The notes under the pieces are model-generated. The model worked only from the letters and a program-made list of their open reading frames with translations. It made no database searches and was not told the DNA's origin. 64,000 nt of DNA. Source: Isoetes taiwanensis (taxonomy: Eukaryota; Streptophyta; Lycopodiopsida; Isoetales; Isoetaceae). The DNA is taken from positions 3,702,745 to 3,766,744 of the forward strand of contig JAJEKV010000039.1 in NCBI GenBank assembly GCA_021234155.1, given 5' to 3'. A program made the position numbers and the translations under genes. This document shows, piece by piece, positions 1-12,270 of this stretch (position 1 is the stretch's first letter; each line of letters starts with the position of its first letter).

Positions 1-970
1 CATGATAGCAACACAGCAACACCCCAGAGACTGGGAGTTACAAGGGCCCTTTGACAACTTCCCAGCTGATTTTTTGGTAGGTGAAGGCAATCTAGAGGTT
101 GCAAGCTTGGATTCCATCATAGGTTCTTCCTTTGAGTGGGGCCAAAGGCCTGCACTAGACCTGGTCTTCTCTCAGACCAGGCATTGGCACCAACTTCATG
201 ACCTCGTCAACGTCAACGTCTCCTCTCCTGACAGACTTACAGGTCCTTGCCTTCCTATTCTTAAATAATGGCTTCATTTTACAAAGTGCAGCCCCCTTGA
301 GCAGATACGATACTATATGAAAGTATCCAATTTATGATCATGTTGTACTCCCCTTCTTGGGAAAATGGAAAATAATGGTGTACATTTAGAAAATAGTGGT
401 TTTTGTGCTTTAGGGGTACATTTGACTTATCATGGATTATTTAGCTTATTATACAATGATGCTTTTCATCCCCTATAAAGGCTATCACTTAGCTATGCTC
501 GTGTCATGGAATCCTGGCCGTGTCGTGGAACATGGTCCCATGTAATACGCCAATCTAGCTCACCACGTTTACTTGAGTTAGTACTTCATGCATTGTGCAC
601 TAAGTACCATTTTCGACATATTATATAACAATGGTACATCTCAATATAGTTCAAAGATCTACACGTACATCATTTATCACAATGGTCCACGAAGAGTTTC
701 TCTTGCATTTTTTATTTATTCTACAACTAAACGTTTTCTATAAAATCTTATTATATATGTTGGTTGTATGTTCATATTTTACACATGATGCCTCTCAACA
801 TCATAAATAGCATGCCTTTAACATGATTTCAAACGTATGTAAACTATGATGTGATTTGGCAACCTAAGTAAGGCATCCGCTTCAGCCATTTACTGTGGTG
901 GGGACAGGACCTATCTCTGTGTGTTGTAAATTGTCCCATAAACTACAACTTCCTGTGGACGTTAAAATAC

Positions 971-1017
971 TATCTATCTATCTATCCATCTTGTCACAGT
1001 CTATCTATCTGTCTATC
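971..1017. repeat. CTAT microsatellite
   Basis: Imperfect runs of CTAT separated by short spacers. The surrounding 1-2300 shows no coding signal I trust; it is AT-rich, with the two simple repeats listed next. Confidence 0.85.
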
Positions 1018-1290
1018 TTGTCACGGTCATTATTTTGGGAGAAAGGCAAGAGATTTAAAAGTATACAAGATGATTGCATCATTCAAGGATCTCCTCATCT
1101 TCTTCCATTTCAGTCATTGTAACAGTTTGAACATCAGAGCATCATGGTTTGAGTCAGTCTATTAATAACAATGCACCCATATACACCTCATTATATATAA
1201 ATATCTTATTAATAACAACGTATTAACATGACACATTAAACCATTGAAAGTGACATTTCACATATTAAGAAATTGGACCATTGAATCCCC

Positions 1291-1314
1291 AAAAAAAAAA
1301 AAAAAAAAAAAAAA
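1291..1314. repeat. poly-A tract
   Basis: An uninterrupted run of 24 A. It could be the tail of a retroposed sequence, but I see no recognisable body upstream, so it is called only as a homopolymer. Confidence 0.85.
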
Positions 1315-1563
1315 GACTCCCACTTGGTTTTGTAGATATTCGTACAGGGTGTCCAACAGTAGGCCCGGACCGTAGGATATCAATTTCGGGCGATCTTGGC
1401 CATCATTAAATGCAATTCATTTTTTGAAAAGTCTTAGTTAATTGTTACTCAAGAATATGGGGAGGGGGTGATGTATTCGAGCATATGCTCGCCTTCCATT
1501 GGACGCCCTCTACGAGTATCAACAAAAACAAGTGGGGGGGTTTAATTCAACGGTTCTCTTATA

Positions 1564-1590
1564 CTTCCTTCCTTCCTTCCTTCCTTCCTT
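1564..1590. repeat. TTCC microsatellite
   Basis: About six tandem CTTC/TTCC units in otherwise unassigned AT-rich DNA. Confidence 0.9.
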
Positions 1591-2304
1591 AATATGTGAA
1601 ATACCACTTTCAATGGTTTAATGTGCCATATTAATTCATTATTATTAACAAGATAATTATATATAATGAGGTGTGTATGGGTCAAAAAAACTTTTGGCCC
1701 CCTTCAGGGCTGAGGGTTAAGGGTTTGTTAACTGATAAACAAATGCCAAACAATGAGGCATTCAAGATCTATAATCAAGTCTTTTATTATTTACATTTGT
1801 TTGATAGAGACATTCATTATTGTGAAGCATTTAGATACCATATATGTGAAGCATTTAGATACCATATAACTATTACTTCATAGGGGGTTTAAGTCACTCC
1901 ACTCTATTGGATATGGAATTCGGATCCTAAGTAGCATAAAATATGTGTAGTGTACTAAGAATGTTAATACAAGGAAATGATAGAAATGGTTCTTGACTTG
2001 TTACAGGAAAAATGAAGCTTCTCATCCCCACAATTCATGCATTATTATCTGGGCAGATTATATTGTGCATTTACCAAGAGGCAGATTTCACAAAGTTGGC
2101 CGTGCAGCAATGAAGCTTAGACATGTCTATATGCCCCACTAATTGTTAAAAGGTGGGCATAAGGCCATATAATCGCACAATGAAAAGAACAAGAAAGCGT
2201 TCGAAAATGGATATCTTCTTCTTTATCTTCATGTGCTACTGTTGAGAGCAGCAAAACTAGAGGATTAAGATTAAAGGAAACCATCATAATGAATTAGTTC
2301 TAAT

Positions 2305-2542
2305 TCAGTTACAAGCTCTATCAAATACTTGGACGAAAGCAATAAGCAGAACAAGTTCTGGAAGGCCCACATCCACACATTTCCCAACCTAAAAGCATGA
2401 ATTAACAAATTAACACTATAATTAGCTAGAGTAAAACTTAAGTGATGCAAAGTTGCGTACCCCAGGAAAATCGCATCCATACAATCCAAGTCCAACTAGA
2501 ACTATGATCGAAGCAATAGAAATGGGAGCTACATGCCTGTAA
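2305..2542 (-). pseudogene. Nucleobase-ascorbate transporter (NAT/NCS2) fragment, two exons
   Basis: Two exon-like blocks on the minus strand. The first (2542-2461) follows a TTTCAG acceptor and encodes YRHVAPISIASIIVLVGLGL then YGCDFPG. The second (2388-2305) follows a TTAG acceptor and encodes VGKCVDVGLPELVLLIAFVQ before a stop at 2305-2307. The PG-V-KCV-x-GLP-LVLL pattern with a glycine-rich hydrophobic helix before it is what I know from plant NAT permeases, integral membrane carriers of xanthine, uric acid and other nucleobases. Only about 55 residues remain of a usual ~530, so this is a gene fragment. The retained 72-bp intron argues that it moved or decayed as genomic DNA, not as processed mRNA. 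Confidence 0.7.
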
Positions 2543-2922
2543 CTGAAACAACAAATCATGTGCAACTTTTGCCTTTCCATGCAGAAAGATGGACATAAGT
2601 AGTACAAAGTGCTTTATTGGTGAATACAACTTAATGCAGCAAAATACCCCAAAGTTTCACTAAAACCAAGGATAATTTATATGGTATAAGTGGCAATAAG
2701 TGTCTTGAATAGCTATATGGACAAGTGGAGACCATTTCAGTAATAGATTCTTATTGGAAAAAACCTAATAAGAGTGGTCGATTATAGTTATTCTGCGAAA
2801 AGTATGGTTTCTACATGTTTAGGGGCTGGTACAGTTAGGAGATCATTGAAGATGATGGTGAGATGAGTGTTGTGCTAGATTCAATGTAGAATGAGAAGCT
2901 TTATGCTATTATATGGGAGCTT

Positions 2923-5391
2923 TTAGAACAGAATAAGCACCACACTTTGTATACCAAAGCAAAACAAAGGCTCAGGCCTTTGCTCATCTGCAAGGAACCT
3001 TTTCTCCAAAGCAACTTGCCTGTCATGTTCTCCTTTTCCGTGGCCTGAGCCAAAATCATTCCACTGCGTCCTAATTCTATACCTGTTATAATACTGGGCC
3101 ACATTCAAATAAAAGGCTCGAGAACACTTAAACTGAGCAGCACACCCATCAGACCACATGACATGGTATTTGATGTGGCCGAAACCTTTTTGCATCATCC
3201 AAGTATGGTGTTTCTTGAGTGCAACCTAAACAAAGAAAGCATCATGCTTCATAACATCAGAAACATACAAATGAACAGTTTTTTTCAGCTCGCCATTGAC
3301 TTTCATCATGGTTATGTGCACCAAAATAGTTATCTGGTCATTGTTTCAATGCTCGAACTGAACCTACCTGAGTGGCTGCAAAGTATAGTTCTCTGCAAAG
3401 TCCATTATTGACAAAACAGAATCATCCCTCAAACTTTGCACTGATTTCTTGAATTATTTGCTCTACCAACTTGCTGAAAAGTTGTGAATAGTGAACTTTG
3501 TAAGGTGATGAAACATCTTATCAAGCAATGTATTTGGACTCCCGCTTTCAGTAACAAGCTTCAGCCTCCTTGAAGTGCCAGCTTTGGAAGGTTCATTCAC
3601 GTACTTGTAAACTTGTCATTCAATGTTCTCATTCTGCGACTCTTTCTCCTTAGGACATATTTGAATATTTTCAGTGCCACAGCTCTGGCACTCTCCCTTG
3701 ACACAGTCCAAACTATGTCACTCTTCAACTTCCTTGTCACAGACCGTAGCTCTCCACATAGCGCTAACATTTTGAAATGTTTTAGAAGGAGCTTGGCAGA
3801 TGCCATTGTTCTCATCTGCTGCACAAATACTGCAAGAACATGTACAATTGGCATGAAATTTGCTCCTTAGGACATTAAATGCTTTTCTGTATAGCTCAGC
3901 TTGTTCATGCTTCACACAACAGCATGTGTTTATTTCTTTCAACCTTCTCACACACGTAGGCTTAAGCAGCTCGAACATTCTAATGCTAATCTTCACTTCA
4001 GGATGTTCATCTTTGGACATCTCATATAATTCACTCTGCAAGGAAAAAAGCAGCATGTATAAGTAAAATATAAATTAAAACTACTTACGAATTCAAAGAT
4101 GTTGTAGACATTGCATTAGTTCTATGGTAGTCAGGCCATGATTTGATCTACATTCAACTACTATAACACAACATCGTATATATTATGTACATGATATGTA
4201 TAAATATGTAGAAAATGTACTCAAACGCATTCCAGATGTACATACAAAACTCAATATGTAACCAAGTCACACACAGTGTCATTGTGTTACAGATGTATGT
4301 GTTCAATACTTTTCTTATGGAGGGAAGTACATTTAAATACTTTTATGTATTACCCTATCTTTCAACAGTATCTTGAGTTCAGGAAAGCTCAGACACGTAT
4401 TTAGGAACTACAAAAACCGAGACTATAGAAATACAGACCGACTTTTAACACATTTTTTGCCTTCTGCCACATTGGACGTAATGGGAAGTACATCCAAGTA
4501 CTTTTCATGTTAAAAATAGCTCAGTCAGTGCCTCTAAGTATAAAAATATGATTGTTGTAGTTGGATGTACTTCAATGTATATCAGATACATCCCTTGCAT
4601 GGAATGCAAATAGGATTACTAAACTTATCCAGGGTACTCAGAAGCTAGCTTCTATCGAGCTTGCAACAAAGAGAATTATAAAGCTTAAAACTGACCTGGC
4701 GCATGTCCAGAAAGTGGATTGGAAGTGTCCTTTTCTTCCTGACATCCCTGTACTTTGGAGAAGTTTTGGTGTGGGTTAACCAAAAATCATTTACCAAGTG
4801 TTTGGTTGATTCCGGAAGCATGTCTGCCCTGGATTGCCTTCCTGTCAGTGCCCACATGTTAGCACCTGATAATGACATGTGTTTTCTTCTAATTGCAGCT
4901 TTTGTAAGGTTTCTTGCTTGCACTTGAAGAATTCTGGAGGCTACTCCTTTTTGCTTGAGTTTTCCATTCTCACCAACAATCATTGATAACAGGGAATGCT
5001 TAGCTGCTAATTTATCATTGCTATTTGCTTGTTTCACTTCCTGCAGACCTTCCCAGATATTTTGTAGCATGGTATCCTTCACAATTGCTTGTGCTGGATT
5101 TCCAATGGCAGGTTCAAAAAAGAAGTGCATCCTTTCATCCCGAACAGTTCTCACTGCTAAAGCCCTCCTTTGCAGAGGACGTAAATCTTTGAACCTGATC
5201 ATATATAAATTTAACAATTTCATGACGTAAATCTTGAACCTGATCATATATAAATTTACAATTTCATCAATCTTACGCTTCATTTTCTTTGTCACATTCC
5301 CGGTATTCCAATCTTCTTGCGCCATTTCTGTTCCTTCGTTGTTCATCATGGTTCTTGCGTGGTTTAAGGTTAGCTGAAGGAATTCTGGCAA
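2923..5391 (-). pseudogene. DDE-like transposase-type gene, copy A (decayed)
   Basis: Minus-strand blocks in order. 5391-4645 is a helical, basic N-terminal region (LSMIVGENGK, LSGANMWALTG, DFWLTHTKTSPKYRDV), with a small internal tandem duplication near 5178-5262. 4056-3718 is a zinc-type region with NTCCCVKHE then NCTCSCSIC. About 3400-3200 carries MDFAENYT and DQITILVHITM. 3198-2923 carries WSDGCAAQFK and GHGKGEHD. The three acidic motifs (DFAEN, SDG, GEHD) have the order and spacing of a D-D-D/E RNase H-like nuclease, so DNA-cutting transposase is the inferred role. Frames are broken by stops and shifts, and several breaks look like introns. Copies B and C carry the same blocks. It resembles uncharacterised proteins I recall from animals, but I cannot assign a named superfamily. 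Confidence 0.65.
4150..4560. repeat. GATGTACATC-like motif cluster in copy A intron
   Basis: Scattered variants of TGTACATC/GTACATC lie between the N-terminal and zinc blocks of copy A. The same motif clusters in the equivalent intron of copy C (15845-16140), after its DDE-like gene (20340-20410) and inside its partner gene (43900-44290). Confidence 0.5.
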
Positions 5392-5534
5392 GAAGGAGGG
5401 AAATCCTGGATCTGGACGACTCCTAATGTTCAGGCGTTTCTTGGAGTGGTTAGAGCGGTGGGAATGAAATCTGCTTCATGATTGCGTTTTAATTGATGTG
5501 GCAAGTAATTCCAAAAAAAAAAGCTTCCTTACCT

Positions 5535-5555
5535 ACACCCAGCTTTCTTTTACCC
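5535..5555. repeat. Terminal repeat of transposon copy A (right end)
   Basis: The sequence ACACCC followed by AGCTTTCTTTTACCC ends exactly where LINE coding sequence begins. It matches the copy C terminus (17251-17272) in its ACACCC start and TTTTACCC end. GGAG at 5556-5559 would be the TSD. I did not find the left terminus. Confidence 0.5.
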
Positions 5556-5990
5556 GGAGCTGTGGAAGATGAATGCCACACCTTTCAGAGTTGTCCGGCA
5601 TATGATGACATTCGGATACGCCATGCTGAGCTGGTACGTTCTGGCCAGCCCCTGCATGAGATGCTGCGCACGAGCTCGGTACAAAGGTTGGGCACAAACA
5701 TTCAAGAGATCATGGATCGCTGAGATCAGCTCAGTCCTCGGGAACTTACCTGATACATGTACATATGTTTGTCCCCCATGATATATATTTGTATTTGTAT
5801 TTGTACAGTTTGACAGCAAACCTATTCCTGTCACAGTTTTTCCCCCAAACAACCCTTTAGGGCGGGGAGGGGGTGGGTTTAACCGGACAAGAATACGCTT
5901 GTCTGCGCTTTTCTGTTTGGGTCCCATAGGCCAATTGGTCTCCATGGACGATAAAAACTCTATTATATTCTATTTTATTCTATTCTATTA
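5556..5990 (+). pseudogene. LINE 3' end fragment
   Basis: The reading frame begins GAVEDECHTFQSCPAYDDIR and runs to a stop near 5723. This is the Cys/His pattern near the C terminus of plant non-LTR retrotransposon ORF2 (zf-RVT-like). About 250 bp of T-rich 3' sequence follows, ending in ATTCTATTTTATTCTATT at about 5990, a typical low-complexity LINE tail. Everything upstream in this LINE copy is absent because transposon copy A abuts it at 5555. Confidence 0.6.
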
Positions 5991-6636
5991 GTTTGAAAAT
6001 TACTCTTGCTTATGATTATATCACATTTTGCCTATGAGCATCTCACGTATATAAATCTTTTTAGTATGAATGAGAATATTCAACTTCCTCGTGTATTTTG
6101 CTGAACATTGAGTACTTGTAACTAAAGAATCATTTATTACACAAATTATAATAGAAATTCTAAAGGGTTACAATGGTTGACACAATTAACAAACTATATG
6201 GGTTTGCGGAATGGTTCTTTTCTTGTATAAAACTTGTTGATCCTTTTGTCGCTAGTTTTGAATTGCTTTGATAAAAGGCATGAGGCATTAGTTGATGCAA
6301 TCTTTGGAGCAGTCACAAACTTTGATGCTAAAAGTTTTGATGCTAGTTAATTTACAATTGATAAAATACATAGTCTATATTTGTTATTAGCTCGTCACAA
6401 CTGTGATGGAATTTTGCACCTATATGTACAATTATTTATTGCAATTGAGTTATAATGTTGTTATTTGCAGATTGCATTCCAGTTTAAGACTTTTGATATC
6501 TACTAAGCATTCAATATTTATGCAGGGTCCAAAAAGCCATAGCTATACATTCATTTTACAGGGTGGTTGGCTGCAGGATTTTATTGCCAGTATGTCTATT
6601 GAAGCTGATATTGTAGCATAGACTTCTCTACTTGAA
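5991..6636. other. Unassigned AT-rich interval
   Basis: No convincing coding sequence. The N-terminal block expected for the DDE-like gene of copy B is not recognisable here, so copy B may be 5'-truncated or too diverged. Confidence 0.5.
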
Positions 6637-8805
6637 GTATGTGGAGTTTACAGGGAAATAGGGCTCAAGGCAAGGGAGACATGCTGCTGTATTTATCACA
6701 TGAGAGCCGAATTTGTAAGGCAAGCTTTGAGCAAGATGAAGCGAAACTCTAAGTTGCATGGTTCTAATTGTACATGTAAGTGTGATGTTTGTGGATATGG
6801 ACCAACTTGTGAAGCCTATAAGCATATATGTTCAATAGTGTTAGTGAAATGTGGAGGTCCATGGTATGCCCAAAGAAAGATACAACAACATGGTATAAAG
6901 CGAGTTGTTTGCAACTGGAACGTAGTGCTTGTGGACTGAAATCTTTCAAGAAATGTCCAAAGGAGAGGAGCAAACGTGTGAAGATGAATTGAAAGAATTT
7001 AAAAGGTATTTATTTTAGTTACTTGAATTAACTGTTTCAGATCTTAGTTTTTGCTTATGTTTATTTAATGTACCATTTTCTTCTTATATTTTCATGCTGA
7101 TCGAACGTGCACTATGTTTCTTTTAAAGAAACATATGCAAAAGATGTTGGAAAAGGTGGAAAACCAGTTGTTAAGACTAAGGATGTCATGAAATTGGTTT
7201 ACAAGAATACATCATGCTTTGATTTTTTATAGCATGCTGATGTTGTATTTAAGCAATTCATTCCACATAACTATACAGCCAGATGGCAGGCAGAGCAGTT
7301 CAAAAAATGCTTACAGACATTTCCACAAGATATAGTCATCTCAGTTATTGATTTCGCAGAGAATTATAGTTTCAAAATCCAGCAAGAAATTCAAACACTA
7401 CATTGGAGGAATGACCAATGTTCAATACTTGTTCATATCACGTATAGGATTGCAAGAAGAGATGAAAGTCCAAATATCCAGATTGGTGACCATAAGCTAG
7501 TGAAGGAGACTCATTTTTACATGTCAGACGGTCGCGAACATGATACTAACTTCGTGCAACATTGTCTCCAAAAACATGCAGACTACTTGGCATCTAAAGG
7601 TATAAATTACTCAAGCCATGTTTTTTGGTCTGATGGATGTGCTGCACAGTTCAAGTCCTCTAGGTCATTCTATTATTTGGGAAGATTTTATAAGAGGACT
7701 GGAATAAAAATGGAATGGAATTTCTTTGCATCTTCTCATGGCAAAGGCGAGCATGATGGCGCCGGGGCTGTCATAAAGAGGACACCAGCGAGATGTTAAA
7801 ACGGTTCAACACTCCACTAAGGAATGCAGAAGATGCTGTGAATTTCTTGATATGGTATTTTACTATAAAAAGAGGAATGAAAGATAGCAACATTATCAGG
7901 TATGGGTCTAAATCTTACATTTATAGTGGTCTAAATCCCACACAGATTTTTTTTGTTGTTTTGTGTAGACACTTTTGGCTAATAGGAGTAAGTGAAGTAT
8001 GTAGGAAGATAAGGTATGATTGTGGTACCTTGAAGGGGACCACAAGGATACATACAATTCGACCAATATGCCAAAGTAGGCCTATCATGGTTGCCCATAA
8101 AGCTTTGTCATGCTTTTGTAATGCTTGTTGTAAGGGTTTGTGGAAAAAGTGTCAACATATTAGAAGGTTGGGACGCTACGCATATTCTGAGCTGAAACCT
8201 AAAATCATGGGGGATTAGCACCTGTCATTCATGTCCAATATGAAGGTGATAATCAGTGGAAGGTAGAACTTGTAGAAGTGGGTGACAACTTTGTAATGAA
8301 TGCAGAGGCTAACAACGAAGAGAATGTGGAGTTTTGGATTGTGAAGTGCACTGAGCCCAAGCATGTAGTAGAAAGATCTTTCACAGATGAATGGAGTTTA
8401 AAATTTAACAGACAAGAGGTTATTCTTACAGGTAAGTACTTTAAGTATATTGATGGCGATAGGTATGAGTTATGTCATTCAATGCCTAATGTGAGTTGTT
8501 ATTCACATCTTGTCATATGTGCAAAGGTAGAATTGTTAGCTATTCCAGGTGAAGAATCCATGTACCAGCTACCTTTAGAAATACATGAGTACATAGTAGA
8601 TTGCTTATCTCCACCAGATTCAGAGACATTGGCAAATGGTAAGTCCAAGGTCGAGAAGCAATCTAGAAAACAGAAGAAAATATTAGCTGTTGTTAGAAAG
8701 ATAGTTTTGGCCAGAAAAAAGAGAGCAAATGGTGGCTATAGAAAAGAACGGACAGCCAAAAGTGCTCCCGGAAGACGTGCAACAAAACGCTCAAAAAAAG
8801 CATAA
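6637..8805 (+). pseudogene. DDE-like transposase-type gene, copy B (best preserved catalytic core)
   Basis: Zinc-type block 6637-6939 (ETCCCIYH, then NCTCKCDVC), followed by a probable intron. The core block 7128-7799 carries IDFAENYSFK, EIQTLHWRNDQ, VFWSDGCAAQFK and SSHGKGEHDGAGAVIKR. By count the first two acids are about 95 residues apart and the second and third about 41, compatible with a DD(~40)D/E RNase H fold. 7793-8217 continues after a frameshift near 7785 and contains LSCFCNACCKG, a further Cys cluster. 8219-8805 encodes a C-terminal region (FWIVKCTEPKHVVE, then LTGKYFKYIDGDRYEL) that looks BAH- or Tudor-like, ending in a Lys/Arg-rich tail. One in-frame stop (near 7233) and at least two frameshifts make it inactive as it stands. 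Transposase is inferred; no name is assigned. Confidence 0.65.
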
Positions 8806-8923
8806 ACATTATGCATGCTTTGCATTTCCGGTGTTAACTTATAAGGCATTCAGCTTAGTTGCAGAAATTGATGCTTGGGTGACTTCATATTACAGAACTT
8901 GATTACAGATTTTCATATTACAG

Positions 8924-9400
8924 ATTTTGGAAGATCCTTGGTTTAAACAGAGTTATGTTCCTTCTAAAGTTTTCTGTCAGCAAGAATCCTTCCATATTCA
9001 AGATGTGGAGGATGTTTTCAATCAAGAACATCTTGTGACAGAATACAGGCCTGTTGTTAAGATTAATGCATTCGAATTTCTGTCCATGTCTCCAGGATTA
9101 GATCTTTCTGGTCTGTTTGAGGAACCCAGCAAATAGGAGGCCATGTTTACATCCTCTTCTCCAGATCCAGACATTATAACTATAATTGAAGAAACTGTGA
9201 AGCCCCTTGGATTTACAGTCTACAAGCAGAAACTTAAGCTCAGGCTGCTTGGATCTAAGGCAGGAAAAAAGGGGCAGCTTTCTTTAGCAACATATTTTTG
9301 AAGTAGCACCATCTTTGTTAAGTTGGAGGAGATAATGTGGACTACACAGCTTTCTTCAAGAGCTTATCTTTAGGTCTTAAAGATATTGTCTAGAATTGGG
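8924..9400 (+). pseudogene. CIPK (SnRK3) C-terminal fragment with NAF motif
   Basis: Begins after TTACAG with ILEDPWFKQSY, then NAFEFLSMSPGLDLSGLFEE, the CBL-binding NAF/FISL motif of CBL-interacting protein kinases. After a stop at 9134-9136 the same frame continues with IEETVKPLGFTVYKQK and GKKGQLSLATY. A frameshift leads to FEVAPS and then FFKSLSLGLKDIV before a TAG where Trp is expected. The kinase domain is missing. No introns interrupt this block, unlike the related fragment in the CACTA element (33529-33877). It lies between the convergent genes of transposon copy B, so it is probably captured cargo. A CIPK would act in calcium signalling; this piece cannot. Confidence 0.8.
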
Positions 9401-9420
9401 AAGCCTGAACAAACGAATCG

Positions 9421-9780
9421 AAATTGAAGTGTTGCTGACTCTGTAACTTAAGTTACAGAGTCTCAAATAATGTATACAATAAGAATATGGCACCCTATGA
9501 TTTGTTGTATGGTTGCTCAAATTGAAAAACTTTGCTAGTTAAAGGAAATATATAATAGTTAAAGGAAAACGTTCACAAGTCTTATTACTTAAGAAATAAA
9601 GGAAATTGAAGTGTTGCTCACTCTGTAACTTAAGTAAATTGAAGTGTTGCTGACTTTGTAACTTAAGTTACAGAGTAATGTTATACAATTCAAATGGTTA
9701 TAATGTTGTATGGTTGCCCAAATTGAGAAACTTTGCTAGTTAAAGGAAATATATAATAGTTAAAGGAATAAACGTTCACA
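9421..9780. repeat. ~180-bp tandem duplication with a palindrome
   Basis: Two diverged copies of a block starting near AATTGAAGTGTTGCTGACT and ending near AGTTAAAGGAA. Each contains the palindrome CTGTAACTTAAGTTACAG. The remainder of 9400-10290 holds no coding signal I can support. Confidence 0.7.
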
Positions 9781-10290
9781 ATAGTCTTATTTCATCAATC
9801 CATCAAATAATAAGCAATGTTTCTTATAAATGCCAGAATAATCATTCCATCAATCTATCTTTTGGCAATGTGCTCAACAAATGAATATTTCATTTTTATG
9901 GCTGGTAAGCATTGCTGGTAGAACAAATCATCTCAGCAATGCTTTTCATGGTTGCCATTTTATGGCACACGTGTTCAATATTCATTATGTTAAACACTTC
10001 AATTTAACACACGCCATACAATCTGCTATTTCACAAGTCTGAGAATCTTAAGTTATAGAGTCAGGAGTACCAAATAATATTATATTCCCTGAATTATATA
10101 ACTGTAATATGAAGTCACCCAAGCATCTTGAGTACAAAATTTGAAGATGCTACAAAATTTGCGTACAAAACTTTACTCCCTCCTATCAGCAAAATTTACA
10201 TCAATCAGATGTTTTAAATACATGTTAAGTTTGCCCATTTATACAACAACTGGGACATATGTACAACTCAAAACTAAACCGTGTCAACTG

Positions 10291-11990
10291 CTACTTCTTT
10301 AGAACTAGACCAGCAGCCGTCGTATATTGACCCAAGGTCATGTCTTCGTCCTCCGAGTCCGTGTCGCAGTCAGCTGCTCCAACTTCCAGCTTGCTACCTG
10401 CTATTGGTGATTGAACTTCATCGTCAGCTTCTGTAGGCATAGATGGTGGAGAATGAGAGGAACCTGGTACTTGAGCATTATGGAGGGAACTGGCGTTTGG
10501 AACAACAGGATCTTCACATGGTTTGGGATGGAGTTCAGATGTTGTTTGATGTGTCGGACCATGAAACAAATTTGCTAAATCATATGACTGTGTATATTCA
10601 TAGGGATCATATTTGTCTCCTGAAAACCAAATGCCTTGGATTCTACTCGAATCATAAGAGTCTGTAGCTTGGCCACCTGTACATTCAGCAAACAATTAGT
10701 CACAAACTATCAAGAGTTAGCAAGAGGAGAAAAAATAGCAATTTTACTACATAATTTATCTGAATTCTTCAAATTGCTATCTCGAGGTGTTTGAGCAGAG
10801 ATGTTTTCTCCAACAAGTGCATCTTCTTGCACCTCTTGAGGACCTGTTGCTGCCACCACTTTGGCTTTCTTCATTTCTTTAGTCGCGTCTCTTCTATTGC
10901 TTGGTATGTTTTTGGAAGCCGCCGGTTTTGGTGCTCTCTTCCTTGGCTTCTTAGCAGCCTTCCCAATTGCAAGCTCTTCCAGCTCAATATTATCTACGTC
11001 TTGTGCTACAAAAGGCATTAGTTAGGTCTAAATTCATAAACTGAAACACAAAATATGGATGACTAACCTGATACTTATCTTTGTTTCTCGAATTCCTCGA
11101 CATCATCTACTTGCCTTTTTCTGCAACTTTTATTTGATGCATCTGCTGCATGGCAGTCAGAACAGCTACTAAACTACTAACTTATTGCTATAAAAATACT
11201 AACTTAAACTCATATCAAACGAGAGCACAATTTAGATTATAACAAGAACGAGATGTGACGTACCTTTTTGTGGACTGGTCAAAGAGCTTGTTTGAGGTCT
11301 TCTTTTTACTTGTAATTTCTTAGCAGGTGTTCCAATTTCCTCATCATCAGCATCCAATGACTCATTCAATTCATTGCTGGACTCATGATCATTTTTGTTT
11401 GCTGGCCTAAAATCCAGATAGCCTAACTTTTGATATAGATCTTCGGGGAGTTCAATATGACAAGCCCTGTGAATTGTTACCCAATTTCGCAGATGGCCTA
11501 ATGATTGTAGTGTTCACAAATTTATCTTTCAATGAAGCCATGTTGGCAATCTTAGAATCTATTTCCTGTTCTACAGTCCTAATAGAAGCAAGTCTTTCAT
11601 TAATAACACGTACCTCTTTATTAAGCATTTCACTATTATCTGATGCTCTCTTCTGCTTCAAAAGATTGAGCAATGTTAGCCCTTGAACTGTTTCTCGATC
11701 AGCTAATTGTTGCATTGCAAAGCAACTGTTTCATTGGGACTTATTTCCTTTAATGCTATAATTTTTTTAGTCTCTTGTATGTCAGCTGAAACTGAGGCAA
11801 GCAATTTATCAAGGCCTTCGAGCAGACCATTCAATCCAACAAGAGCCTTCTCCTTTGCCTTCAGCTCTTGTTCCAAATTCTGCACTTCAACTTTAATGCA
11901 CTTCTGCTCATCTTCCATTAATGTGATACTTCTTGCAATGCTAGTCACAACAGCCTCTTCTCTACTCGTTCTTTTCCTTGTGTTTCTTTT
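10291..11990 (-). pseudogene. Coiled-coil/Lys-rich partner gene, copy B (main part)
   Basis: Minus-strand exons in order. About 11990-11703 is heptad-rich (KVEVQNLEQELKAKEKALV). 11715-11452 continues the coiled coil (NKEVRVINERLASIRTVEQE). 11018-10710 is basic and disordered (KAAKKPRKRAPKPAASK). 10695-10291 is an acidic Ser/Pro/Asp-rich C terminus. The N-terminal part lies at 57510-57189, across Ty3 element 1, whose TSD sits at 11994-11998 and 57189-57193. The order (N domain, coiled coil, basic disordered region) matches the copy C gene at 42568-46330, but I see no protease remnant here. It converges on the DDE-like gene of copy B. Function unknown; a nuclear DNA- or chromatin-associated transposition accessory is only a guess. 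Confidence 0.6.
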
Positions 11991-11993
11991 AGA

Positions 11994-11998
11994 GGTTT
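11994..11998. repeat. Target-site duplication GGTTT of Ty3 element 1 (left)
   Basis: GGTTT directly precedes the TGTAACAAAC LTR start and recurs at 57189-57193 directly after the other LTR. A 5-bp duplication is standard for Ty3 integrases and proves that the two LTRs bound one insertion. Confidence 0.9.
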
Positions 11999-12262
11999 TG
12001 TAACAAACCCAGGGACTTAGATTGTGTCCGTATTAATTTGTATAGAGCACAGTGGTATGCGTCCATTTAAATCTAAATAAAAACTTTAGCTAAGGTAACT
12101 TAAAACCTTAATATATTGAATGTTAAAAGTGTAAGCACCTTAAAAATAGGGGAGAAAGAATCGTGGCTGCCATAACGGGAGGATTCCGCTTACAGATGCA
12201 TGCCAAATCACCATCTGGCCTGATCCTGGGATGGATCCTGCCAAGTGTTCTTAAGGCAAGAG

Positions 12263-12270
12263 TATATAAG
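12263..12270 (+). promoter_or_regulatory. Candidate TATA box in LTR
   Basis: TATATAAG, conserved in the other LTR at about 55474-55481. Its place in the first quarter of the LTR fits a U3 promoter. Confidence 0.4.
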
